DNA of 5,028 bases from Candidatus Peregrinibacteria bacterium RIFOXYB2_FULL_32_7 (lineage in GTDB: Bacteria > Patescibacteriota > Gracilibacteria > UBA1369 > GWF2-33-10): the NCBI GenBank assembly GCA_001787465.1, contig MFXJ01000042.1, positions 9,336 to 14,363 on the forward strand. The letters are read 5' to 3'. Position 1 is the stretch's first letter. Each line of letters opens with the position of its first letter. The position numbers and the translations under genes were made by a program. The notes below the pieces were generated by a model. The model was not told the DNA's origin. It did not search any database and saw nothing but the letters and a program-made list of their open reading frames with translations. Shown here one piece after another: positions 1 through 5,028 of the stretch.

Positions 1-353
1 GATTGGGCATATTTATATTTATCTTGAGATTCAAAAGTAAAAATTGGTTCAATAAAATATAATTCTACTGGTTGAGCCCAGATCTTCATATTATTATCAA
101 CATAGGCTCTTACCAAAAAAGGCACTCTATCGTTAACTAAAAACTTTTTATGACCATTGAGATCAGTAAAAGAAAACGAATTTTGCGTTTTATCATCAGG
201 AAGTTCGTAAATTTTTTTAAATATATCAAAATCTTCAAAAATAGGGGTAGTGAAACGTCTATAACCAGCATGTCTACACCTATGCCTAATAACTTTTTTA
301 ATATAGGTAAAGTATTGATGTTCTTTTGGAAGTTTATCTTTGATTATTTGCAT
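1..353 (-). CDS. HisRS-like (class II aaRS fold) protein, N-terminal part, catalytic motifs degenerate; runs off left edge
   Basis: The first 117 codons are visible with no internal stop. The translation follows bacterial histidyl-tRNA synthetase: LPKEHQYFTYIKKVIRHRCR (residues 8-27) and GYRRFTTPIFED (30-41, class II motif 1 with its proline), then LVRAYVDNNM (80-89) and QPVELYFIEPIF (94-105). However, the usual LRPEGT stretch before VRAY is replaced (FLVNDRVPF, 71-79). The motif 2 core, normally FRxERPQ in HisRS, reads FTFESQD (105-111), so the ATP-binding motif 2 arginine is missing. The likely reading is a non-catalytic HisRS paralogue (HisZ-like or a divergent accessory protein) or a decaying copy; I cannot tell which, because the histidine-binding motifs and motif 3 lie outside the window. 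The start is the ATG at 353-351, since an in-frame TAG lies two codons upstream. No Shine-Dalgarno is seen. It is divergent from pcnB/cca. The family call is firm; the function is not. Confidence 0.8.
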   Translation of the reverse strand, partial: MQIIKDKLPKEHQYFTYIKKVIRHRCRHAGYRRFTTPIFEDFDIFKKIYELPDDKTQNSFSFTDLNGHKKFLVNDRVPFLVRAYVDNNMKIWAQPVELYFIEPIFTFESQDKYKYAQ

Positions 354-413
354 TTTCTAAGTAGCAGATATCGCTTAAAGTTTAAATTTATCTTTTTTGA
401 AAAAACCATTTTA

Positions 414-442
414 AGCATAACACGAAAATTTAAATTAACCAA
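414..442 (-). promoter_or_regulatory. Candidate sigma70-type promoter with extended -10 for the HisRS-like gene
   Basis: On the minus strand, a -35-like TTGGTT (442-437) is followed by a 17-nt spacer and TATGCT (419-414). TG plus one base precedes TATGCT, giving the TGn extended -10 form. Transcription would start near 407, leaving a leader of about 54 nt before the ATG at 353. The surrounding DNA is so AT-rich that chance -10 boxes are common; the correct spacing plus the TGn motif is what supports this one. Confidence 0.4.
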
Positions 443-493
443 ATATATATGATATATTGTAGATAAAAAAATAATATTTTTTGTCTATAATAT

Positions 494-1816
494 ATGAAAC
501 AATCCTCAATCGAAATCGTTCAAATATTGCAAAAGGCGGGATATATTGCCTATTGGGCTGGCGGTTGCGTAAGAGATATGCTACTTGGAAACGAAGCCAA
601 AGATTTCGATATTGCGACGAATGCCAGACCAGAAGAAATTGAAAAACTTTTAAAAAAAACTTATCCAATTGGCAAAGATTTTGGCGTTATTTTGACAGAA
701 CAAAATGGACATCATTTCGAGATAGCAACTTTTAGAAAAGAAGATGAATATATTGATGGACGAAGACCAGAAGCAGTACATTTTTGCGATCCAAAAGAAG
801 ATGCTCTACGCAGAGATTTTACTATTAACAGCATGTTTTATGACCCAATTGCCGATAAACTTTTTGATTTTGCCAGCGGAAAAAAAGATTTATCCGCAAA
901 ACTAATACGTTTTATTGGTGATCCAGAAAAAAGAATTAACGAAGATCATCTGCGTATCATAAGAGCTATCAGATTTAAAAATCTACTTAAGTTTCAATAT
1001 GATCCAAAGACATATCAAGCTTTAAAAGAATATGCTGACTTAAGCGCGAAAGTAGCAAATGAAAGACTTCGAGACGAACTGAAAAAAATGATTGAAAGTC
1101 CATTTTTCATAAACTGCTTATACGACATGCATGAACTAAGGATACTGAACAAAATTCTACCTGAACTTGAAGATATGCGTGGTGTTGCCCAACCATTTTT
1201 TTATCATCAAGAAGGAGATGTCTTTGATCATAGCCTAAAAGCCTTTTCAGCGTTAAATGACGAATCATCGTTTCATCTAAAATGGGCAACCTTACTTCAT
1301 GATGTAGCTAAACCAAAAACATATAGCCAAAACGGAAGAATTCGTTTTAACGAACATGCTCCAAAATCAAAAGAAATATCGAAACAACTTTTGCAAAGAC
1401 TAGCTTTTTCCAAAAAAGATATTGATCACATCACATGGCTGACTGAACATCACATGATGATCGGAAATTTATTAAAAATGCCAAAAGGTAGGCAAAGACA
1501 CTGGTTTCTTCATCCGTGGTTTTTTGAACTTTTAGAATTATTCAGAGTAGATATTGCCGGTACAGATCCAAGCATTTATGAACTTTACAATAGAATCAAA
1601 AATTCATATCAAGACTTTTTAAATCATTTACAAACAAAAAATCCTGACTTAAATCCTTTTTTAAACGGAAAAGAAATAATGGATTTAATAGGCATGAAAC
1701 CCGGTCCGAAATTAGGCGAAATAATAGAGCATTTAAGAGAAAAACAACTAGCTCATGAGATAAAATCAAAAGAAGAAGCTATTTTGTGGCTGAAAAAAAC
1801 GTATAAAAATTTTTAA
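494..1816 (+). CDS. cca: CCA tRNA nucleotidyltransferase / poly(A) polymerase family, with HD domain
   Basis: This is a class II nucleotidyltransferase that adds or repairs the CCA 3' end of tRNA from CTP and ATP in the cytoplasm. The 440-residue protein is complete. Visible motifs: GGCVRDMLLG (23-32), the metal-binding DFD (D37, D39) in DFDIAT, RRDFTIN (106-112), and the neck region DPEKRINEDHLRIIRAIRF (143-161), which contains the EDxxR nucleotide-selecting motif (150-154). ERLRDEL (190-196) follows. An HD phosphohydrolase-like domain comes next (about 240-360), with H246, H269-D270, H288 and H319/H320 as likely metal ligands. The C-terminus (389-436) matches the usual LxGKEIMDLIGMKPGPKLG ending. 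In this family poly(A) polymerase activity cannot be excluded from motifs alone, but EDxxR and the HD domain favour CCA addition. The ATG at 494 places GGCVRD at the usual distance from the N-terminus; no Shine-Dalgarno is visible. The stop codon overlaps that of the converging fic gene. Confidence 0.93.
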   Translation: MKQSSIEIVQILQKAGYIAYWAGGCVRDMLLGNEAKDFDIATNARPEEIEKLLKKTYPIGKDFGVILTEQNGHHFEIATFRKEDEYIDGRRPEAVHFCDPKEDALRRDFTINSMFYDPIADKLFDFASGKKDLSAKLIRFIGDPEKRINEDHLRIIRAIRFKNLLKFQYDPKTYQALKEYADLSAKVANERLRDELKKMIESPFFINCLYDMHELRILNKILPELEDMRGVAQPFFYHQEGDVFDHSLKAFSALNDESSFHLKWATLLHDVAKPKTYSQNGRIRFNEHAPKSKEISKQLLQRLAFSKKDIDHITWLTEHHMMIGNLLKMPKGRQRHWFLHPWFFELLELFRVDIAGTDPSIYELYNRIKNSYQDFLNHLQTKNPDLNPFLNGKEIMDLIGMKPGPKLGEIIEHLREKQLAHEIKSKEEAILWLKKTYKNF

Positions 1817-2856
1817 ATCCAAATATATTTTACATTCTTGAAGTCACCGATTTTTTTCATAAGCCCTATCTCGATATATTTTTGGAATCGTAAACGAATT
1901 GCTTCTGCTGTTAATTTTCTAGAATTTAATTTTATAGCTTTTTTAATAGTTAATTCATTATTTCTTGCCAAATAATTTAAAATCTTTTTATCAAAAGAAT
2001 CGAACAATTTCCATTCAAGCATTTCATGAAGCCTATATAAACGTTCAAGCAAATCTTTTTCAACAAAAACATTTTTCTGTGAATTTAAAACACCTTGCAA
2101 ATAAAATTCTATAAAATAAATTAAATTTTTTTGATCTCTTCCGATATTAAGAGTTAAATGATATTGTTTTAAATTATCGTAATAATACTGCGACAAATTA
2201 TAAAAATTTTTAAGATTATAGCCAGCTTTTTTTAATAAAAAATCCTCAATTACACGTACTGTTCTTCCGTTACCATTAATAAATGGATGAATAGCTATAA
2301 AGACAAAATGAAAAATCCCAGGCAACAAAAGTTTATTAAGTTTTTTATTTATATTTATAAAACAATTAAGTTTTTTCATTAATATTGGAACTTCTTTTGG
2401 GTTTGGAAAAGTATAACTGATATTATTAGAAAAAGGATCTCCTAAATAATTTTGAATATTTCTGTATTGTCCAGGTCTATAATTTGGCTCTGTCAAAGAA
2501 CCTTTTAGTTTATAGCTAATTTGTTTATGAATATTAATAATAAAATTATCTGATAATCTTTTTTGTAAATTTTGTTGAATAGCTAAATGACTATTAGCAA
2601 CATTTAAAATTTCCCGCTCTTCTTCATTTAAAGCTTTTTTATAATTAAGAATTTTTTGCGCATTATTATAACTAATAAGACTATATTCGATTTTTGTTGA
2701 ACTATAAGCCTGTTTAAGATAATTAGACTTGAAAATCTTTTCAAATAAAGCTGGCGGAATATTTAAAAAATTTATTTTTTTTTCCTCTTTTTTAATTTTT
2801 CCGCATAAATCTTTAATTTTTTGATTTTCTATAAATTGAAATCCTAAAATTTTCAT
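1813..2856 (-). CDS. Fic-domain protein adenylyltransferase (AMPylase) with N-terminal inhibitory helix and C-terminal winged-helix-like region
   Basis: Fic proteins usually transfer AMP from ATP to a hydroxyl side chain of a target protein. The 347-residue product has the full catalytic motif HPFINGNGR (190-198, catalytic H190, phosphate-binding GNGR). RPGQYR (127-132) and YTFPNPKEVPILM (148-160) are the usual preceding segments that form the target-docking flap. STKIE (53-57), followed by Y58, matches the class II inhibitory motif (S/T)xxxE(G/N), whose glutamate blocks ATP gamma-phosphate placement; the usual G/N is a tyrosine here. The C-terminal 285-347 resembles a winged helix-turn-helix, as in many stand-alone Fic proteins. 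No antitoxin gene sits next to it; inhibition would be in cis. It is convergent with cca (4-nt stop overlap) and lies 151 nt downstream of rlmD on the same strand, with its own candidate promoter. The target is unknown. The start at 2856 is the first ATG of the frame and gives a normal N-terminus; no Shine-Dalgarno is seen. Confidence 0.93.
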   Translation of the reverse strand: MKILGFQFIENQKIKDLCGKIKKEEKKINFLNIPPALFEKIFKSNYLKQAYSSTKIEYSLISYNNAQKILNYKKALNEEEREILNVANSHLAIQQNLQKRLSDNFIINIHKQISYKLKGSLTEPNYRPGQYRNIQNYLGDPFSNNISYTFPNPKEVPILMKKLNCFININKKLNKLLLPGIFHFVFIAIHPFINGNGRTVRVIEDFLLKKAGYNLKNFYNLSQYYYDNLKQYHLTLNIGRDQKNLIYFIEFYLQGVLNSQKNVFVEKDLLERLYRLHEMLEWKLFDSFDKKILNYLARNNELTIKKAIKLNSRKLTAEAIRLRFQKYIEIGLMKKIGDFKNVKYIWI

Positions 2857-2868
2857 ATCAAAAAGCTA

Positions 2869-2884
2869 AAAAATGATCATTTTT
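2869..2884. promoter_or_regulatory. Perfect 16-bp palindrome at the predicted fic transcription start (possible operator)
   Basis: The sequence AAAAATGATCATTTTT is a perfect inverted repeat with no central spacer. It lies directly downstream of the candidate fic -10 box and covers the expected start near 2878. It sits 13 nt upstream of the fic ATG. This is the usual place for a dimeric repressor site; the C-terminal winged-helix-like region of Fic itself is one possible ligand (inference). The GATC core could also be a methylation site. It is too AT-rich, and lacks a loop, to be a convincing terminator. Confidence 0.4.
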
Positions 2885-2913
2885 ATTTTAACAAAAAATA
2901 CTGATAAACACAA
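2885..2913 (-). promoter_or_regulatory. Candidate extended -10 promoter for fic
   Basis: On the minus strand, TTGTGT (2913-2908) is separated by exactly 17 nt from TAAAAT (2890-2885), and TGT immediately precedes the hexamer (TGn extended -10). The predicted start, near 2878, leaves a leader of about 22 nt. The same architecture (TTGxxT, 17 nt, TGn plus hexamer) is seen in front of the HisRS-like gene, which raises confidence in both. Confidence 0.5.
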
Positions 2914-2928
2914 GAAAATTTTCATGTT

Positions 2929-2962
2929 TTTACTCCAACTTTACTCCAAGTCTTACTCCAAG
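2929..2962 (-). repeat. Three tandem TTGGAGTAA repeats (11-12 bp period) upstream of fic
   Basis: On the minus strand, TTGGAGTAA occurs three times, at about 2961-2953, 2949-2941 and 2938-2930, i.e. spaced 12 and 11 bp, close to one helical turn. A weaker partial copy (TGAGTAA) lies at 2987-2981. The block is upstream of the -35 box of the fic promoter, between rlmD and fic. It could be a binding-site array for a regulator or simply a minor tandem duplication. The frames through it are closed by stops on both sides, so it is unlikely to be coding. Confidence 0.6.
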
Positions 2963-3007
2963 TTATTTCGTTACGGCTCCTTACTCAATCAATCAAGATC
3001 CAGATGC

Positions 3008-4441
3008 CTAAATATGCTTAACTAATAAGCCCACATTCTCTACATGATACGTGTGCGGAAACATATCTATTGGTTGAACTTTTTCCAATTTAAATCCCTG
3101 CTCGCAAAAAATCTTCACATCTCTAGCAAAAGTAGCTGGATTACAAGAAACATAGATTAATCGAGAGTCAGTAGTTTGTTGTCTAGAGTTTTTAAAACAT
3201 TTCAAAATATTTTCAATCGCTTCATTACTTAAACCTGCTCTTGGTGGATCTACAATTATAACATTCGGTTTGTCTGAAATTTGACCTAAAAATTTAGTAG
3301 CATCCCCACATAAAAATTCTATATTTTTACAATTATTCAAATTGGCATTTTCTCTACCATTTTTTACCGCATCCTCCACTAATTCTATTCCATAAACTTT
3401 CTTACAAAACTTACTCAAAATTATTCCAATCGTCCCAGTGCCACAATAAAGATCATAAACGATCTCCTCCCCTTTCAAATCCGCGAATTCTAAAACCTTA
3501 GAATACAAAATCTCAGCCTGTTTACTATTTGGTTGAAAAAATGAACATGGAGAAATATTAAATTTAAAAATTAAATCTCCAATCTTCAAGGCTTCTACAA
3601 TATTTCCTTTCTTAGATAAAGTTTCTTCTTTCATTGAAGTCCTTCTCCCCTTTCCAACTGAAATTTGTGTTAAAATTATTGAACAAATTTTTTGATCAAT
3701 ATCTTTTATTAAATCCACAAAATCTTTTTTTAAATTTTTATCAAACTTCTCATCAGAACAGACTAAATTAATCATCATTTCTTCGGTATTTTTTCCTTCT
3801 CTAATAACTAAATTTCGAAGCAAACCTTTATTTTCTTTAAATTTATAAAAAGTTAATTTATTTTTTAGAACCCAATTCCGAATTGTCTTTAAAATTTTAT
3901 TCGAGAGTTCTGATTGTAAATAACATTTTTCAATGTCAAGCACATCATATCTTCTACCAGGAATATGCAAACCTAAAGCAAATTTTCTATCCTCGCCATC
4001 TCCAAAAGAAAACTCCATTTTATTACGATAAAAAAACTCTTCTTTAGCTCCAATAATCGGTAAAGTTTTTAAATCAAAACCACCAATGTGTTTTAAAATC
4101 TCTTGCACCTGCTCTTCTTTAAATTGCAATTGTTTGTGATAATCTAAAAATTGCCACGTACAACCACCGCATTTTTCAAAATATTGACATTGCGGCTTAA
4201 TTCTTAAATCCGAAAATTTTAAAATTTTCTCTAATTTACCTTCGGCATAATTTTTCTTAATTTTCACCAAAGACACCTCAACCAAATCTCCAGGCACAAC
4301 CCCATCCACAAAAATCTTATAACCTTTCGAATCACGAATCGCGAACTCCGAATCATCACTTTTCACTTCCCCTATCCCCCTCCCCCCAAATGCTAATTTT
4401 TCTACCAAAATCTCAACTATTTGTCCTTTTTTTAATTGCAT
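3008..4441 (-). CDS. rlmD: 23S rRNA (uracil-C5)-methyltransferase, RumA/RlmD family, 4Fe-4S
   Basis: This enzyme methylates C5 of a 23S rRNA uridine (U1939 in E. coli) using SAM. The 477-residue protein has an N-terminal TRAM RNA-binding domain (about 1-75) and iron-sulfur cysteines C85, C91, C94 and C173. Their spacing of 6, 3 and 79 residues is the same as I recall for the E. coli RumA ligands (C74, C80, C83, C162). It continues with FFQPNSKQAEILY (301-313), the SAM loop YDLYCGTGTIGI (329-340), VDPPRAGL (397-404) and the catalytic nucleophile C433 in VSCNPATFARD (431-441). Specificity could also be for U747, or for both sites as in RlmCD; family membership is firm, the exact site is inferred. 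Two loops carry extra residues encoded by heptamer repeats (about residues 29-38 and 418-427). The ATG at 4441 gives the expected TRAM start; no Shine-Dalgarno is visible. It is divergent from rlmH. Confidence 0.92.
   Translation of the reverse strand: MQLKKGQIVEILVEKLAFGGRGIGEVKSDDSEFAIRDSKGYKIFVDGVVPGDLVEVSLVKIKKNYAEGKLEKILKFSDLRIKPQCQYFEKCGGCTWQFLDYHKQLQFKEEQVQEILKHIGGFDLKTLPIIGAKEEFFYRNKMEFSFGDGEDRKFALGLHIPGRRYDVLDIEKCYLQSELSNKILKTIRNWVLKNKLTFYKFKENKGLLRNLVIREGKNTEEMMINLVCSDEKFDKNLKKDFVDLIKDIDQKICSIILTQISVGKGRRTSMKEETLSKKGNIVEALKIGDLIFKFNISPCSFFQPNSKQAEILYSKVLEFADLKGEEIVYDLYCGTGTIGIILSKFCKKVYGIELVEDAVKNGRENANLNNCKNIEFLCGDATKFLGQISDKPNVIIVDPPRAGLSNEAIENILKCFKNSRQQTTDSRLIYVSCNPATFARDVKIFCEQGFKLEKVQPIDMFPHTYHVENVGLLVKHI
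3163..3190 (-). repeat. 28-bp block of four degenerate heptamers inside rlmD (C-terminal loop)
   Basis: Read on the coding strand, the block divides into AACTCTA, GACAACA, AACTACT and GACTCTC: four heptamers of a loose RACtctn pattern. It encodes residues 418-426 (NSRQQTTDS), just before LIYVSCNP. By comparison with the E. coli protein as I recall it, about nine residues are extra here, matching the 28 bp. The unit is degenerate, so this repeat call is weaker than that of the other block. Confidence 0.45.
4328..4355 (-). repeat. 28-bp block of four tandem heptamers inside rlmD (TRAM-domain loop)
   Basis: Read on the coding strand, there are four exact-length heptamers: TGATTCG, GAGTTCG, CGATTCG, TGATTCG (consensus nGATTCG; the first and last are identical). 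They encode residues 30-38 (DSEFAIRDS) between the GGRGIGEV and KIFVDGVVPGD segments of the TRAM domain, a loop that is about 11 residues shorter in E. coli RumA as I recall it. The block is much richer in G+C than its surroundings. The reading frame is kept. Confidence 0.7.
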
Positions 4442-4499
4442 TTACTAAAAATTTAATTTTTAATCAACTTGAGACTAATATAAAAGCAATTAAAAATCT
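4442..4499. promoter_or_regulatory. Divergent promoter region between rlmD and rlmH
   Basis: These 58 nt must hold both 5' regions. The best -10-like hexamers overlap each other: TAATAT on the plus strand (4476-4481) and TATATT on the minus strand (4482-4477). Neither has a clear -35 box at 16-18 nt. TTGAGA (4469-4474) looks like a plus-strand -35, but only TAAAAA lies at a suitable distance, and it is too close to the rlmH ATG. No Shine-Dalgarno precedes either gene. The region is assigned by position; the exact boxes are uncertain. Confidence 0.35.
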
Positions 4500-4961
4500 A
4501 TGTTAAAAATTATTTTAATCCAAATCGGCAAAACAAAGTTAGAATACCTTGGACTTGAAAAAGAATTTTTAAAACGATTGCAAATTTTTGCCAATATTGA
4601 AATAAAGACATTTCCTGAAGCTAAAACTAATGAGCCAGAAAAAAATAAACAAATTGAAGCCGAACAAATTTTACGACATTTAGATAATCAAGGCTTTATT
4701 GTTGCTTTAGATGAACATGGCGAAGAAAAAGATTCTAAAGAATTAGCAAAATTTATCGAAAAACAAAAAAATTCAGGACTAGGCAAAATCACATTTATAA
4801 TCGGCGGTCCTTTCGGCATTCACAAATCTATACAAACACATTGCAACGCCTCTCTCTCTTTATCAAAAATGACGTTTACCCACCAAATGATAAGAATAAT
4901 TTTCCTAGAACAACTTTATCGCGCCTTTACAATTATTACAGGGAAGAGATATCATTATTAA
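4500..4961 (+). CDS. rlmH: 23S rRNA (pseudouridine1915-N3)-methyltransferase RlmH
   Basis: This is a small SPOUT-family methyltransferase that acts on assembled 70S ribosomes and methylates N3 of pseudouridine 1915 in helix 69 of 23S rRNA, after RluD has made the pseudouridine. The 153-residue length is normal for the family (about 155-160). Visible motifs: ALDEHGEEKDSKELAKF (69-85), the SAM-binding knot segment FIIGGPFGI (99-107), and the highly conserved SLSKMTFTHQMIRIIFLEQLYRAFTI region (120-145) with H128, R132, E137, Q138 and R141. It ends in YHY (151-153), in place of the common YHH or YHR tail. The ATG at 4500 gives the standard beta-strand start MLKIILIQIGK; no Shine-Dalgarno is visible. 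It is divergent from rlmD, which modifies a nearby part of the same rRNA domain. A hairpin follows 11 nt after the stop. Confidence 0.95.
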   Translation: MLKIILIQIGKTKLEYLGLEKEFLKRLQIFANIEIKTFPEAKTNEPEKNKQIEAEQILRHLDNQGFIVALDEHGEEKDSKELAKFIEKQKNSGLGKITFIIGGPFGIHKSIQTHCNASLSLSKMTFTHQMIRIIFLEQLYRAFTIITGKRYHY

Positions 4962-4971
4962 GAAATTGTAC

Positions 4972-4992
4972 AGATGCTCCGTTGGAGCATCT
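4972..4992 (+). terminator. 9-bp hairpin after rlmH, possible terminator
   Basis: AGATGCTCC (4972-4980) pairs perfectly with GGAGCATCT (4984-4992) around a GTT loop. The stem begins 10 nt past the rlmH stop and is the most stable-looking hairpin in the window. The following bases, CTTAAATTAC, are not a real U-tract, so intrinsic termination may be weak; the hairpin might instead protect the 3' end of the mRNA. Confidence 0.5.
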
Positions 4993-5012
4993 CTTAAATT
5001 ACTAAATCAATT

Positions 5013-5028
5013 ATGGCAAAAATAATTA
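5013..5028 (+). CDS. Possible start of the next gene, cut by the right edge
   Basis: An ATG at 5013 opens a frame reading MAKII and then leaves the window. MAK is a common bacterial N-terminus, and the position 21 nt after the rlmH hairpin is where a next gene would be expected. No Shine-Dalgarno is seen, but none of the clear genes here has one either. Five codons are too few to name a product. Confidence 0.25.

Noticed and set aside
344..418. Minus-strand frame (24 codons, starting MLKMVFSKK) overlapping the HisRS-like start, as a frameshifted N-terminus
   Set aside because: The peptide does not resemble the HisRS N-terminus, and the candidate -10 box overlaps its start codon. The ATG at 353 already gives a reasonable protein start.
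150..452. Plus-strand open frame of 100 codons
   Set aside because: It lies antisense to the HisRS-like gene and its promoter, is low in complexity (F, K, I), and has no recognisable motif.
486..491. Consensus -10 box TATAAT directly before the cca ATG
   Set aside because: It ends only 2 nt before the start codon, so a transcript from it would begin after the ATG; no -35 box lies at the right distance. Probably chance in AT-rich DNA.
435..668. Minus-strand open frame of 77 codons
   Set aside because: It is antisense to the well-supported start of the CCA-adding enzyme and resembles no protein I recognise.
1107..1289. Minus-strand open frame of 60 codons
   Set aside because: It is entirely antisense to conserved HD-domain coding sequence of cca.
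2869..2884. Palindrome before fic as a terminator for rlmD
   Set aside because: It has no loop and an AT-only flank, with only two G/C pairs, so the RNA hairpin would be very weak. It lies 124 nt beyond the rlmD stop.
2929..2990. Tandem repeats as a small CRISPR array
   Set aside because: The repeats are 9 bp with 2-3 bp between them; CRISPR needs repeats of about 24-40 bp and unique spacers of similar size. No cas gene is present.

Overview
The window is strongly A+T-rich (roughly 70% by eye). Its genes are short and closely packed, and most belong to translation and RNA modification. The histidyl-tRNA-synthetase-like reading frame at the left edge, the HD-containing CCA-adding enzyme and the RlmD/RlmH proteins all look like those of the candidate phyla radiation (Patescibacteria, Parcubacteria-like). 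That placement rests on protein style and gene content only; no marker gene here fixes the taxon.

Layout, left to right. Positions 1-353 (minus strand) hold the N-terminal third of a HisRS-like protein that runs off the left edge; its catalytic motif 2 is not conserved. An AT-rich divergent intergenic region (354-493) carries a good candidate promoter for it. Positions 494-1816 (plus) encode a complete CCA tRNA nucleotidyltransferase / poly(A)-polymerase-family protein with a C-terminal HD domain. It converges, with a 4-nt overlap of stop codons, on a minus-strand Fic-domain AMP-transferase (1813-2856) with an inhibitory helix and a C-terminal winged-helix-like region. The 151-nt gap upstream of fic holds an extended -10 promoter, a perfect 16-bp palindrome at the predicted transcription start and three tandem TTGGAGTAA repeats. 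Upstream of that, also on the minus strand, is rlmD (3008-4441), a 23S rRNA m5U methyltransferase with a full set of 4Fe-4S cysteines. A 58-nt divergent gap separates it from rlmH (4500-4961, plus), the SPOUT methyltransferase for pseudouridine 1915. A 9-bp hairpin follows rlmH, and an ATG at 5013 may start the next gene.

Functionally, rlmD and rlmH both modify domain IV of 23S rRNA, pcnB/cca matures tRNA 3' ends, and the HisRS-like gene derives from tRNA charging, so the neighbourhood is translation-themed. Fic is the outlier: a probable post-translational AMPylator with signs of its own regulation.

The least expected items are the degenerate HisRS paralogue, two separate 28-bp blocks of four heptamers inserted in frame at two loops of rlmD, and the palindrome-plus-repeats arrangement in front of fic. 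No CRISPR array, insertion sequence, rRNA or tRNA gene was seen.
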